This document shows, in pieces, positions 42,491 to 51,272 of a DNA stretch of 64,000 nt. The DNA is from Herbaspirillum sp. DW155 (GTDB lineage: Bacteria > Pseudomonadota > Gammaproteobacteria > Burkholderiales > Burkholderiaceae_D), in contig NZ_AP029028.1 in assembly GCF_037076565.1 (NCBI RefSeq), positions 2,418,001 to 2,482,000 on the forward strand. Direction: 5' to 3'. The notes beneath the pieces are model-generated. The model was given only the letters and a program-made list of their open reading frames with translations, had not been told where the DNA came from and ran no database searches. The first letter of the stretch is position 1. Each line of letters starts with the position of its first letter. Both the position numbers and the translations under genes were made by a program.

Positions 42491-43681
42491 TCAGAACGCA
42501 TCCCCCGGCACCCGCACCCATCCTTCCATCAGCACGCGCGCACTGCGGCTCATGATGGCCTTGGTAACGACCCATTGTCCGCCTTCCAGCTTCGCTTGCG
42601 CACCCACGCGCAGCGTGCCGGACGGATGGCCGAAGCGCACGCTGTTGCGCTCGCCGCCGCCCGCAGCAAGGTTGACCAGCGTGCCGGGAATGGCCGCGGC
42701 CGTGCCGATGGCCACCGCGGCGGTACCCATCATGGCGTGGTGCAGCTTGCCCATGGACATGGCGCGCACCAGCACGTCGGTGTCCTGCACGGTGACGGTC
42801 TTGCCGCTGGAAGAGACATATTCCTTGGGCGGCGCGACAAAGGCCACCTTGGGGGTGTGCTGCCGGGTCGCGGCTTCTTCCACCTTGCTGATGAGCCCCA
42901 TGCGGATCGCCCCATGGGCACGGATGGTCTCGAAGCGGGCCAGCGCGGCGGGATCGCTGTTGATGGCATCCTGCAGCTCGGTACCCGTGTAGCCGATCTC
43001 CTCGGCATTGAGGAAGATGGTCGGGATGCCGGCATTGATCATGGTCGCCTGGAAGCTGCCCACGCCGGGCACCTCCAACGTATCGACCACGTTGCCGGTC
43101 GGGAACATGGCCCCGCCGGCGCCTTCTTCTTCGGCGGCGGGGTCCATGAATTCCAGTTGCACTTCGGCGGCCGGGAAGGTCACGCCATCCAGTTCGAAGT
43201 CGCCGGTTTCCTGTACCTGTCCGCCGCGCATCGGCACGTGGGCCACGATGGTCTTGCCGATGTTGGCTTGCCAGATGGTGATGACGGCCACGCCATCCTG
43301 CGGCAGCCTGGAGGGATCGACCAGCCCGGCAGCGATGGCGAAGGGCCCCACGGCGGCCGACAGATTGCCGCAGTTGCCGCTCCAGTCGACGAAATCCTTG
43401 TCGATGGAGACCTGGCCGAACAGGTAATCGACGTCATGGCCGGGCCGCTCGCTGCGCGAGATGATGACGGTCTTGCTGGTGCTGGAGGTGGCACCACCCA
43501 TGCCATCGATCTGCTTGCCATAGGGATCGGGACTGCCGATGACCCGTTGCAGCAGCTTGTCGCGGGCACGGCCCGGCACACGGGCAGCTTCGGGCAGGTC
43601 ATCCAGCTTGAAGAAGACACCCTTGCTGGTACCGCCACGCAGGTAGGTGGCGGGAATGCGGATTTGGGGGACTTGGCTCAT
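42491..43681 (-). CDS. prpF: 2-methylaconitate cis-trans isomerase PrpF (396 aa)
   Basis: PrpF family: PATYLRGGTSKGVFFKLDDL, DPYGKQIDGMGGATSSTSKT, VDWSGNCGNLSAAVGPFAIA (Cys of the GNCGN loop), and a second half with MGKLHHAMMGTAAVAIGTAA and a RFGHPSGTLRVGA segment. It isomerises the trans-2-methylaconitate made by AcnD into the cis form used in the methylcitrate cycle of propionate degradation. Its start overlaps the acnD stop by 4 bases. No prpB or prpC is in the window. Confidence 0.93.
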   Translation of the reverse strand: MSQVPQIRIPATYLRGGTSKGVFFKLDDLPEAARVPGRARDKLLQRVIGSPDPYGKQIDGMGGATSSTSKTVIISRSERPGHDVDYLFGQVSIDKDFVDWSGNCGNLSAAVGPFAIAAGLVDPSRLPQDGVAVITIWQANIGKTIVAHVPMRGGQVQETGDFELDGVTFPAAEVQLEFMDPAAEEEGAGGAMFPTGNVVDTLEVPGVGSFQATMINAGIPTIFLNAEEIGYTGTELQDAINSDPAALARFETIRAHGAIRMGLISKVEEAATRQHTPKVAFVAPPKEYVSSSGKTVTVQDTDVLVRAMSMGKLHHAMMGTAAVAIGTAAAIPGTLVNLAAGGGERNSVRFGHPSGTLRVGAQAKLEGGQWVVTKAIMSRSARVLMEGWVRVPGDAF

Positions 43682-46299
43682 GCTTGTTCCTTGGCATTCT
43701 GGCCGGCGTTGGCGGAGGCTTCCAGGAAATCCTGGGCGAAGCGCTGCAGCACGCCACCGGCTTCGTAGATCGAGACTTCTTCGGCGGTATCGAGGCGGCA
43801 GGTCACCGGCACTTCCACACGCTCGCCGTTGCTGCGATGGATGACCAGCGTCAGGTCCGCACGCGGACGGCGTTCGCCGATGACGTCATAGGTCTCGGTG
43901 CCGTCGATGGCATAGGTGTTGCGGTTCTCGCCGGGTTTGAATTCCAGCGGCAGCACGCCCATGCCGATCAGGTTGGTGCGGTGGATGCGCTCGAAGCCCT
44001 CGGCCACGATGGCTTCCACCCCGGCCAGGCGCACGCCCTTGGCGGCCCAGTCACGGGACGAGCCCTGGCCGTAGTCGGCCCCGGCGATGATGATCAGGGG
44101 CTGTTTGCGCTCCATGTAGGTTTCGATGGTTTCCCACATGCGCATGACTTTGCCTTCCGGTTCCAGGCGCGCCAGTGAACCTTGCTGCACGCTGCCGTCG
44201 GCTTTCTTCACCATCTCGTTGAACAGCTTGGGGTTGGCAAAGGTGGCGCGCTGCGCAGTGAGGTGGTCGCCGCGGTGGGTGGCGTAGGAATTGAAGTCTT
44301 CTTCCGGCAAGCCCATCTTGGCCAGGTATTCGCCGGCGGCGCTGTCGAGCAGGATGGCGTTGGAGGGCGAAAGGTGGTCGGTGGTGATGTTGTCGCCCAG
44401 CACCGCCAGCGCCCGCATGCCCGAGAGCGTACGCTCACCGGCCAGCGCGCCTTCCCAGTACGGCGGGCGGCGGATGTAGGTGCTATGGGGGCGCCAGTCA
44501 TACAGCGGGCTGACCGCTTGGCTGCGATCGACCCGGGCGGCGAACATCGGCGTGTAGACATTGCGGAACTGCTGCGGCTTGACGGCGGTCGCCACCACGG
44601 CGTCGATTTCTTCATCGCTGGGCCAGATGTCCTTCAAGCGGATTTCGCGGCCCTCGGCGGTGACGCCCAGCACGTCCTGTTCGATGTCGAAGCGGATGGT
44701 GCCGGCGATGGCATAGGCCACCACCAGCGGTGGCGAAGCCAGGAAGGCCTGCTTGGCGTAAGGATGGATGCGGCCATCGAAGTTGCGGTTGCCGGACAGC
44801 ACGGCAGTGCTGTAGAGGTCGCGGTCGATGATTTCCTGCTGGATCCTGGGATCGAGCGCACCCGACATGCCATTGCAGGTCGTGCAGGCAAACGCCACGA
44901 TACCAAAGCCCAGTTTCTCCAGGTCGGCGGTCAGGCCGGCTTCTTCCAGATACAGTTCAACCGCCTTGGAACCGGGCGCCAGCGAACTCTTCACCCAAGG
45001 CTTGCGCGCCAGGCCGAGACGATTGGCATTGCGCGCCAGCAAACCGGCGGCGATCACGTTGCGCGGGTTGCTGGTATTGGTGCAGCTGGTGATGGCGGCG
45101 ATGATGACGGCGCCATCAGGCATCTTGCCCGGTTCGTTCTCGACCTTGCCGGCAATGCCTTGCGCGGCCAGCTCGGACACCGGCAGGCGCTTGTGCGGAT
45201 TGCTCGGCCCGGCCAGGGTACGCACCACGGTGGAGAGGTCAAAGCGCAGCACGCGCTCGTACTCGACCTTGGCTAGCGTGTCGGACCAGAGGCCGGCTTC
45301 CTTGGCATAGGTTTCCACCAGCTTGACCTGTTCATCGTCACGGCCGGTCAGCTTCAGGTAATCGATGGTCTGCTGGTCGATGGAGAACATGGCGGCGGTC
45401 GCGCCATATTCCGGGGCCATGTTGGAAATGGTGGCGCGGTCGCCCAGGGTCAGGCTGGCAGCACCGTCGCCGTAGAACTCCAGATAAGCGCCCACCACCT
45501 TCTGCTTGCGCAGGAATTCGGTCAGCGAGAGCACGATGTCGGTGGCAGTGATGCCCGGCTGGCGGCGGCCGCTCAGTTCCACCCCGATGATGTCGGGCAG
45601 GCGCATCCAGGAGGCGCGGCCCAGCATGACGTTTTCGGCTTCCAGGCCGCCCACGCCGATGGCGATCACGCCCAGCGCGTCCACGTGCGGGGTGTGGCTG
45701 TCGGTGCCGACCAGGGTGTCGGGGAAGGCCACGCCATCCTTGGCATGGATCACCGGCGACATCTTCTCCAGATTGATCTGGTGCATGATGCCGTTGCCGG
45801 GGGGGATCACGTCCACGTTCTCGAAGGCCAGCTTGGTCCAGTCGATGAAGTGGAAGCGATCTTCATTGCGGCGGTCTTCGATGGCACGATTCTTTTCAAA
45901 GGCCTGCGGATCATCGCCGCCACATTCCACCGCCAGCGAGTGGTCCACGATCAGTTGCACCGGCACCACCGGATTGACCTTGGCCGGGTCGCCGCCCATG
46001 TCGGCAATCGCGTCGCGCAAGCCGGCCAGGTCCACCAGCGCGGTCTGTCCAAGGATGTCGTGGCACACCACGCGCGCCGGGAACCACGGGAAATCCAGCT
46101 CGCGCTTGCGTTCGATCAGCTGGCGCAGCGAATCGGTGAGGGTGGCAGGATCACAGCGGCGCACCAGGTTTTCTGCCAGCACGCGGGAGGTGTAGGGCAG
46201 GGTGTCCCAGGCGCCGGGACGGATCGCTTCCACGGCGGCGCGGGCATCGAAATAATCCAGTCGGGTGCCGGGCAGTTGCTTGCGGTATTGGGTATTCAT
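43678..46299 (-). CDS. acnD: Fe-S 2-methylisocitrate dehydratase / aconitase AcnD (873 aa)
   Basis: Aconitase-A family with AcnD length and context. DSHTPHVDALGVIAIGVGGL, MAPEYGATAAMFSIDQQTID, the 4Fe-4S cysteines in ITSCTNTSNP and FACTTCNGMSG, SGNRNFDGRIHP, GDNITTDHLSPSNA and the C-terminal GADYGQGSSRDWAAKGVRL with LIGMGVLPLEF. It dehydrates 2-methylcitrate and pairs with PrpF downstream. No strong RBS is seen before ATG 46299. Distinguishing AcnD from AcnA rests mainly on the adjacent prpF. Confidence 0.92.
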   Translation of the reverse strand: MNTQYRKQLPGTRLDYFDARAAVEAIRPGAWDTLPYTSRVLAENLVRRCDPATLTDSLRQLIERKRELDFPWFPARVVCHDILGQTALVDLAGLRDAIADMGGDPAKVNPVVPVQLIVDHSLAVECGGDDPQAFEKNRAIEDRRNEDRFHFIDWTKLAFENVDVIPPGNGIMHQINLEKMSPVIHAKDGVAFPDTLVGTDSHTPHVDALGVIAIGVGGLEAENVMLGRASWMRLPDIIGVELSGRRQPGITATDIVLSLTEFLRKQKVVGAYLEFYGDGAASLTLGDRATISNMAPEYGATAAMFSIDQQTIDYLKLTGRDDEQVKLVETYAKEAGLWSDTLAKVEYERVLRFDLSTVVRTLAGPSNPHKRLPVSELAAQGIAGKVENEPGKMPDGAVIIAAITSCTNTSNPRNVIAAGLLARNANRLGLARKPWVKSSLAPGSKAVELYLEEAGLTADLEKLGFGIVAFACTTCNGMSGALDPRIQQEIIDRDLYSTAVLSGNRNFDGRIHPYAKQAFLASPPLVVAYAIAGTIRFDIEQDVLGVTAEGREIRLKDIWPSDEEIDAVVATAVKPQQFRNVYTPMFAARVDRSQAVSPLYDWRPHSTYIRRPPYWEGALAGERTLSGMRALAVLGDNITTDHLSPSNAILLDSAAGEYLAKMGLPEEDFNSYATHRGDHLTAQRATFANPKLFNEMVKKADGSVQQGSLARLEPEGKVMRMWETIETYMERKQPLIIIAGADYGQGSSRDWAAKGVRLAGVEAIVAEGFERIHRTNLIGMGVLPLEFKPGENRNTYAIDGTETYDVIGERRPRADLTLVIHRSNGERVEVPVTCRLDTAEEVSIYEAGGVLQRFAQDFLEASANAGQNAKEQA

Positions 46300-46352
46300 G
46301 GCGGTTGGCTCGTGTCTCGTTGATGGAATGGTTGTTGTGCAGGGGATGCGCT

Positions 46353-47075
46353 TCAGGCCTGGTCGCGCTGCTGGCCGGTGCTGCCGGGCCCGGCCTGGGC
46401 GATCTGGTGCTCGATGTTGCGGCGGGAGGCGCCGATGTGGCGCCGCATGAGCAGGTCGGCCAGTTCGCCATCGCCATCAGCCAGCGCATCGAGGATGCGA
46501 TGGTGTTCGGCAAAGGCCTGGCGCGGCCGGTTGGGGGCAGCGGAATACTGGATGCGGTACATGCGGGCCAGCTGGTACAGCTCGCCGCAGAGGATGCGCG
46601 TGAGGATCTGGTTGCCACTGGCCTGGATGATCTTGTAGTGGAAGTCGTAGTCGCCTTCCTGCTGATAGTAGCCGCGCCCGGCTTGGAAGGCTTCGTCCTT
46701 CTCGTGGGTGTCGAGCACCCGGCGCAGTTCGTCCAGCTCGGCCCGGCTCATGCGCTGTGCAGCCAGGCGGCAGGCCATGCCTTCCAGGGATTCGCGGATC
46801 TGGAACAGTTCCACCAGGCCCTCCAGCGTCAGCGAGACCACCCGGGCGCCCACGTGCGGCACGCGCACCAGCAGGTTCTGGCCTTCGAGGCGATGGATGG
46901 CTTCACGCAGTGGCCCTCGGCTGATGCCATAGGTACGGGCCAGTTCCGGCTCGGAAATCTTGCTGCCGGGGGCGATCTCACCCTGCACGATGGCGCTCTG
47001 GATTTTGCGAAAAACGTGTTCGGAGAGCGTTTCTCCCTCGCGGTCTGTGCCCGGCAGTGTAATGAGCTCGCTCAT
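46353..47075 (-). CDS. GntR-family regulator, FadR/FCD subfamily (240 aa)
   Basis: Winged HTH at residues about 15-80 (LSEHVFRKIQSAIVQGEIAP, then SEPELARTYGISRGPLREAI and HRLEGQNLLVRVPHVGARVV), then an all-helical FCD domain (VELFQIRESLEGMACRLAAQ, YDFHYKIIQASGNQILTRIL, FAEHHRILDALADGD) with His/Asp metal-type positions that bind small acids. It lies 53 bases upstream of acnD in the same direction, so it is the likely regulator of acnD-prpF and of itself. The ligand may be a methylcitrate-cycle acid, which is inference. Confidence 0.9.
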   Translation of the reverse strand: MSELITLPGTDREGETLSEHVFRKIQSAIVQGEIAPGSKISEPELARTYGISRGPLREAIHRLEGQNLLVRVPHVGARVVSLTLEGLVELFQIRESLEGMACRLAAQRMSRAELDELRRVLDTHEKDEAFQAGRGYYQQEGDYDFHYKIIQASGNQILTRILCGELYQLARMYRIQYSAAPNRPRQAFAEHHRILDALADGDGELADLLMRRHIGASRRNIEHQIAQAGPGSTGQQRDQA

Positions 47076-47087
47076 GGTTTTTTACCG

Positions 47088-47160
47088 TGTCAACAATCTT
47101 TAGGATTTGATGCGTTTAATCATAGCATCTTGCCCAAAAAATGGAAGAAGTGTCGACACT
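47088..47160. promoter_or_regulatory. Candidate operator pair upstream of the GntR-acnD-prpF operon
   Basis: A perfect 12-bp palindrome AGTGTCGACACT at 47149-47160 and a related TGTCAACA at 47088-47095, both just upstream of the GntR start (47075) and in AT-rich DNA. They share TGTC-A-CA. The 261-base gap to the IclR gene has no other supported element. Confidence 0.45.
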
Positions 47161-47336
47161 AGAATATTTTCGGCACTGGATAGTAAAAAAATAGCATGAG
47201 GCAATTTTCGTTACAGGTGAGAAAATTCAGCCGCCCGCTGGGAATATATGAATAAGAGCTTCAAAATTTTTCTATAAATTTCCTCATATGCGGGAATCGT
47301 TCGCCTAAAGTGAGAAACTAACCTTATATTGCCGCC

Positions 47337-48074
47337 ATGGACTCACCACAAACCTCTACCATCGTTGACCGCGTTCTCCACGTACTCTCCGGCGTGGCCC
47401 GTGCCGGCAAGCCCGTCAGTGCCAAGCAGATTGCTGCCATGGTGCAACAACCGGTCAGTACCGTTTATCGCCACCTGGCCTCCCTCAAGAAGTGGGGACT
47501 GTTGCAGGAGCACATGAATTCGGGCACCTTCGAGCCGGGGCCGACCGGTGTGCAACTGGCCTGGGGATTCGATCAGAACTCCAACCTGATCAGCCAGAGC
47601 CGCGAAGAAATCATTTCGCTGGTCCAGCGCAGCGGCGAGAGCGTGGGCCTGCTGGTGCCGATCAATGGGCAGATGGTGTGCATTGCCATGGAAGAAAGCG
47701 ACCAGCCGCTGCGCTGTTCCTTCACCAAGGGCCGGGCACATCCCTTGCTTAAGGGAGCATCGGCCAAAAGCCTGCTGGCCTTCATGCCACGCAAGCTGCA
47801 GCAGAAACTGCTGGCGGACCAGCTGGGCGACAAGCCCGAGGAAGCCGCCGCGCTGGAGGTGCAACTCGAGGAGATCCGCCGCCGCGGCTATTCCATCAGC
47901 GAGAGTGAAGTGGACCTGGGCGTGTGGGGCGTCTCGGTTCCCATCATGACCTCCAATGGCCGCCTGGAAGGCACCATCACCCTGATGGCACCGGCGCTGC
48001 GCGTGGGCAACCGCGAACAGGAGCTGGTACGCATGACGGTGGAGGCCGCTCAGCGCATATGTAATCGTTTTTAA
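47337..48074 (+). CDS. IclR-family transcriptional regulator (245 aa)
   Basis: N-terminal winged HTH (residues 8-68: IVDRVLHVLSGVARAGKPVS, then QIAAMVQQPVSTVYRHLASL) and the C-terminal IclR effector domain (GESVGLLVPINGQMVCIAME, HPLLKGASAKSLLAFMP, GYSISESEVDLGVWGVSVPI). No Shine-Dalgarno precedes ATG 47337, while TTATAT sits only 7 bases upstream, so the mRNA may be leaderless. It is the likely regulator of the transporter/hut operon starting 141 bases downstream, replacing the usual GntR-type HutC. Confidence 0.9.
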   Translation: MDSPQTSTIVDRVLHVLSGVARAGKPVSAKQIAAMVQQPVSTVYRHLASLKKWGLLQEHMNSGTFEPGPTGVQLAWGFDQNSNLISQSREEIISLVQRSGESVGLLVPINGQMVCIAMEESDQPLRCSFTKGRAHPLLKGASAKSLLAFMPRKLQQKLLADQLGDKPEEAAALEVQLEEIRRRGYSISESEVDLGVWGVSVPIMTSNGRLEGTITLMAPALRVGNREQELVRMTVEAAQRICNRF

Positions 48075-48215
48075 GCCAGTCAGGTTCAGGTTGCGCCGTC
48101 CACAGAAGACGGTGCTGGCTGGACAAGGGGGGGGGCCGACCGGCTCCAGGGATGTGCTGTCCGTTGCGCCGGTTCCCGGCGTCCAGTCGATATCGTCGTT
48201 TCTATTGAGGAACTC

Positions 48216-48971
48216 ATGATGAAGCTATGCAAGCTGCTCTGCGCCTTCACGACCAGCCTGGTCCTGTTAATGGCGGCCGCGCCCGCCGCCCGTGCGGCCG
48301 ACAACGTGATCCGGGTCGGCACCGATGCCACCTTCCCACCGATGGAGTTCGTCAAGGATGGCAAACGCACCGGTTTCGATGTCGAACTGATGGAAGCCCT
48401 GGCCAAGACCATGGGCAAGAAGATCCAGTGGATCGACATCGATTTCAAGGGCCTGATCCCCGGCCTCATCTCCAACCGCTTCGACATTGCCGCCTCGGCC
48501 ATCTACATGACCGACGAGCGCCGCAAGGTGGTGGCCTTCAGCGATCCCTATTACCGGGGCGGCCTGGCCGTGCTGGTGCGCCGCGATGACAGCAGTATCA
48601 AGGTGCCCGAGGATCTGAATCGCGGCAAGCGCGTCTCGGTCCAGGTCGGCACCAAATCGGTGGGCTACCTGCGCGACAACTTCCCCGGCGTGGAGCGAGT
48701 GGAAGTGGAAAAGAACCAGGCCATGTTCGACCTGCTGGCCACCGGCCGTGTGAATGCCGTGGTGACCGGCCGTCCGGCGGCGGTGGAATATGCCCGTACC
48801 CAGCCGCTGGTGCGGGTGCTGGACAAGGGCCTCACTACCGAGCTGTATGGTTTCGCCTTGCGCAAGAACGATACCGAACTGGCCGAGCACCTCAACAAGG
48901 CCCTGCAGACCCTGCGCATCAACGGCACCTATACCGCGCTGACCGACAAGTGGTTCGGCAAGAGCGAGTAA
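48216..48971 (+). CDS. Periplasmic amino-acid-binding protein, ABC transporter (251 aa)
   Basis: GAGG 6 bases before ATG 48216. Signal peptide CKLLCAFTTSLVLLMAAAPA then ARA-AD. SBP_bac_3 fold: VIRVGTDATFPPMEFVKDGK, TGFDVELMEALAKTMGKKIQ, GLISNRFDIAASAIYMTDER, QVGTKSVGYLRDNFPG. It heads an operon with a permease, an ATPase and three hut genes, so histidine, urocanate or a related intermediate is the expected ligand. Upstream, 48127-48135 is a run of nine G. Confidence 0.9.
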   Translation: MMKLCKLLCAFTTSLVLLMAAAPAARAADNVIRVGTDATFPPMEFVKDGKRTGFDVELMEALAKTMGKKIQWIDIDFKGLIPGLISNRFDIAASAIYMTDERRKVVAFSDPYYRGGLAVLVRRDDSSIKVPEDLNRGKRVSVQVGTKSVGYLRDNFPGVERVEVEKNQAMFDLLATGRVNAVVTGRPAAVEYARTQPLVRVLDKGLTTELYGFALRKNDTELAEHLNKALQTLRINGTYTALTDKWFGKSE

Positions 48972-49086
48972 GGTTCTGAGCGCCCGGCCGGGCGGGTTCG
49001 CCGGGCGCATTCATCCCCCCTGTGCATGCGTGACCTGGCCCGTTCGTCATTGACCGGGCAAGGGTCTCCTTTTGCCGGAGCACATC

Positions 49087-49752
49087 ATGAAACTGGATTT
49101 TTCGGGCGTCTGGGACAGTTGGCCCTCGCTCCTCCACGGCACCTTGGTGACGGTGGAAATCACCGCCGCCTCGCTGGTCCTGGGTTGCGTGCTGGGCCTG
49201 CTGGTCGGCCTGGGGCGGCTCAATCCGCGCCGCCGCACGCTCTATGCCATCTGCACCTTCTATCTGACGCTGGTGCGCGGTACGCCCTTGCTGGTGCAGT
49301 TGTTCCTGTGGTTCTTCGGACTGCCGCATGTGGGCGTGATCCTGCCCGCCTATGTATGCGGCATCCTCGGGCTGGGCATCTACAGCGCGGCCTACGTGTC
49401 GGAAATCGTGCGTGGCGCCATCCAGTCCATCGAGCGCGGCCAGATGGAAGCGGCGCGTTCGCTGGGCTTGCCGTACCGCATGGCGATGCGCCGCGTGATC
49501 CTGCCGCAGGCCTTCGTGCGCATGATTCCGCCGCTGGGCAATGAATTCATTGCGCTGATCAAGAACTCGGCGCTGGTGTCGCTGCTGACCATTGCCGACC
49601 TGATGCATGAAGGCGAGAAGATCATCAGCATCACCTACCGCTCGCTGGAAACCTATCTGGTCATCGCGCTCATCTATCTCGTACTGACCGGCGTGACCAC
49701 GCTGGTGCTGCGGCGCATCGAAAAAGTGCTGCGTTCGGAAGGGAGGGTGTGA
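49087..49752 (+). CDS. Amino-acid ABC transporter permease, HisM/GlnP type (221 aa)
   Basis: ATG 49087 has GGAG 7 bases upstream. About 5 membrane helices and the EAA-type loop [20 protein letters not shown], preceded by the usual [19 protein letters not shown] and [20 protein letters not shown]. Only one permease gene is present, so it probably works as a homodimer. The ATPase start overlaps its stop by 1 base. Confidence 0.92.
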   Translation: MKLDFSGVWDSWPSLLHGTLVTVEITAASLVLGCVLGLLVGLGRLNPRRRTLYAICTFYLTLVRGTPLLVQLFLWFFGLPHVGVILPAYVCGILGLGIYSAAYVSEIVRGAIQSIERGQMEAARSLGLPYRMAMRRVILPQAFVRMIPPLGNEFIALIKNSALVSLLTIADLMHEGEKIISITYRSLETYLVIALIYLVLTGVTTLVLRRIEKVLRSEGRV

Positions 49753-50525
49753 TGCAACAGGCCATCGTCGACATCAAGGGCTTGCGCAAATCCTTCGGCA
49801 GCCACCTCGTCCTGAAGGACATCGACTTCGCCGTGGCGCCCAGCCAGGTGGTGGTCATCATCGGCCCCAGCGGCAGCGGCAAGAGTACCTTCCTGCGCTG
49901 CCTGAACGGGCTGGAAACCGCCGAGGGCGGCACGGTGATGGTCTGCGGCCATCCGGTGGTGGAGGGCGGCCGCATGATGCCCGAGGACAGTCTCGACGCC
50001 CTGCGCGCCGAGGTGGGCATGGTGTTCCAGTCCTTCAACCTGTTCCCGCATCTGAGCGTGCTGGACAACATCATCCTGGCGCCCACCTGCCTGCGCGGCC
50101 TGCCGCGCAAGGCGGCCCAGGAGCAGGGCCTGCGCCTGCTCAGGAAGGTCGGGCTGGAGCACAAGGCGAAGGATTATCCCGGTACCTTGTCCGGTGGCCA
50201 GAAGCAGCGGGTGGCCATTGCCCGCGCGCTGGCCATGGAACCCAAGGTGATGCTCTTCGATGAACCGACCTCGGCGCTGGATCCCGAACTGGTCGGTGAA
50301 GTGCTGCAGGTGATGAAGGATCTGGCCGGCGAAGGCATGACCATGCTGATCGTCACGCATGAAATGGGCTTTGCGCGCGAAGTCGCCGATGTGGTGGTGG
50401 TGATGGATCACGGCAGCATCGTCGAAGCCGGTCCGCCCTCCGAGATTTTTACTTCACCCCGGGAAGCGCGCACCCGCAGTTTCTTGCAAACCATGCTGGC
50501 CCGCGAGGTGGTGCATGGTCGCTGA
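49752..50525 (+). CDS. Amino-acid ABC transporter ATPase, HisP/GlnQ type (257 aa)
   Basis: Walker [11 protein letters not shown]-loop [12 protein letters not shown], signature [15 protein letters not shown], Walker [16 protein letters not shown]-loop VTHEMGF. Uses ATP for uptake by the preceding permease and binding protein. The start at 49752 overlaps the permease stop by 1 base (TGATG); a GTG at 49749 is an alternative. The hutD start lies inside its last codons. Confidence 0.95.
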   Translation: MQQAIVDIKGLRKSFGSHLVLKDIDFAVAPSQVVVIIGPSGSGKSTFLRCLNGLETAEGGTVMVCGHPVVEGGRMMPEDSLDALRAEVGMVFQSFNLFPHLSVLDNIILAPTCLRGLPRKAAQEQGLRLLRKVGLEHKAKDYPGTLSGGQKQRVAIARALAMEPKVMLFDEPTSALDPELVGEVLQVMKDLAGEGMTMLIVTHEMGFAREVADVVVVMDHGSIVEAGPPSEIFTSPREARTRSFLQTMLAREVVHGR

Positions 50526-51183
50526 GGTCCATCCGGCGGCGGTGTCCGGCACGCTTGCGCAGGTCAGTGCCATTGAGTACGTCGGTGAGCTGGGGCGCAT
50601 TGACGCCGTACCCTGGAAGAACGAGGGCGGCCAGACCCGCGAACTGTGCGTGGAGCCGCCCGGTGCGGATTTCGCCCATTTCGTCTGGCGCGCCAGTGTG
50701 GCCGACGTGGGCATGGATGGCGAATTTTCCACCTTCGCCGGCATCGACCGCACCATCGTCCTGCTCGAAGGCGACGGCTTCAGCATGCACAGCCAGGGTC
50801 GGCAGGTGCATGATCTGGCGCATTGTTTCGTGCCTTATCCCTTCCCGGGCGAGCAAGCCATCACGGTGCGGCTGCATGGCGCGCCCACGTTGGACTTCAA
50901 CCTGATGGTGCGGCGCGAGTGCGCCGAGGGCAGGGTGTTGGTGCTGGGCGAGGGCAAACCGCGTTGCCTGCCCAGACATAGCGTGCTGCTCTATGTCGCA
51001 CAGGGTGCGGCTTGCCTGTCGGATCGGCACGGGCTGCGGCAATCCCTGCGCCGTGGCGAATTTGCCCGCCTGCGCGAGGACCACGCGGCAGACCTGCCCA
51101 ATCTGCTCTGCGCGCCGGGATCGGTGGTGCTGGTGGTCTGCATCCTGCGCACCCGCGAGAGGGGACACGCATCTCAGCGTTGA
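50515..51183 (+). CDS. hutD: HutD family protein (222 aa)
   Basis: HutD pattern: a conserved [20 protein letters not shown] near the N-terminus, [38 protein letters not shown] and LDFNLMVRR. HutD is a cupin-fold protein found in histidine-utilisation operons; it is reported to matter for fitness on histidine, possibly by limiting pathway overactivity, but its biochemical activity is not settled. It overlaps the ATPase gene by 11 bases, tying transporter and catabolic genes into one operon. Confidence 0.88.
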   Translation: MVAEVHPAAVSGTLAQVSAIEYVGELGRIDAVPWKNEGGQTRELCVEPPGADFAHFVWRASVADVGMDGEFSTFAGIDRTIVLLEGDGFSMHSQGRQVHDLAHCFVPYPFPGEQAITVRLHGAPTLDFNLMVRRECAEGRVLVLGEGKPRCLPRHSVLLYVAQGAACLSDRHGLRQSLRRGEFARLREDHAADLPNLLCAPGSVVLVVCILRTRERGHASQR

Positions 51184-51272
51184 ACGGACCGGCGCCTTGC
51201 TGATTCCACCCGCGCGAGCGGCAGCGAAGCGTCCGGTTTAGACTACAAAACCGCCAATAAGAAGGTGAGCAC

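Noticed and set aside
48127-48135. Run of nine G upstream of the 48216 gene as a phase-variation tract
   Set aside because: It lies about 80 bases from the start codon in untranslated DNA; without population data it is as likely a plain homopolymer or a sequencing artefact.
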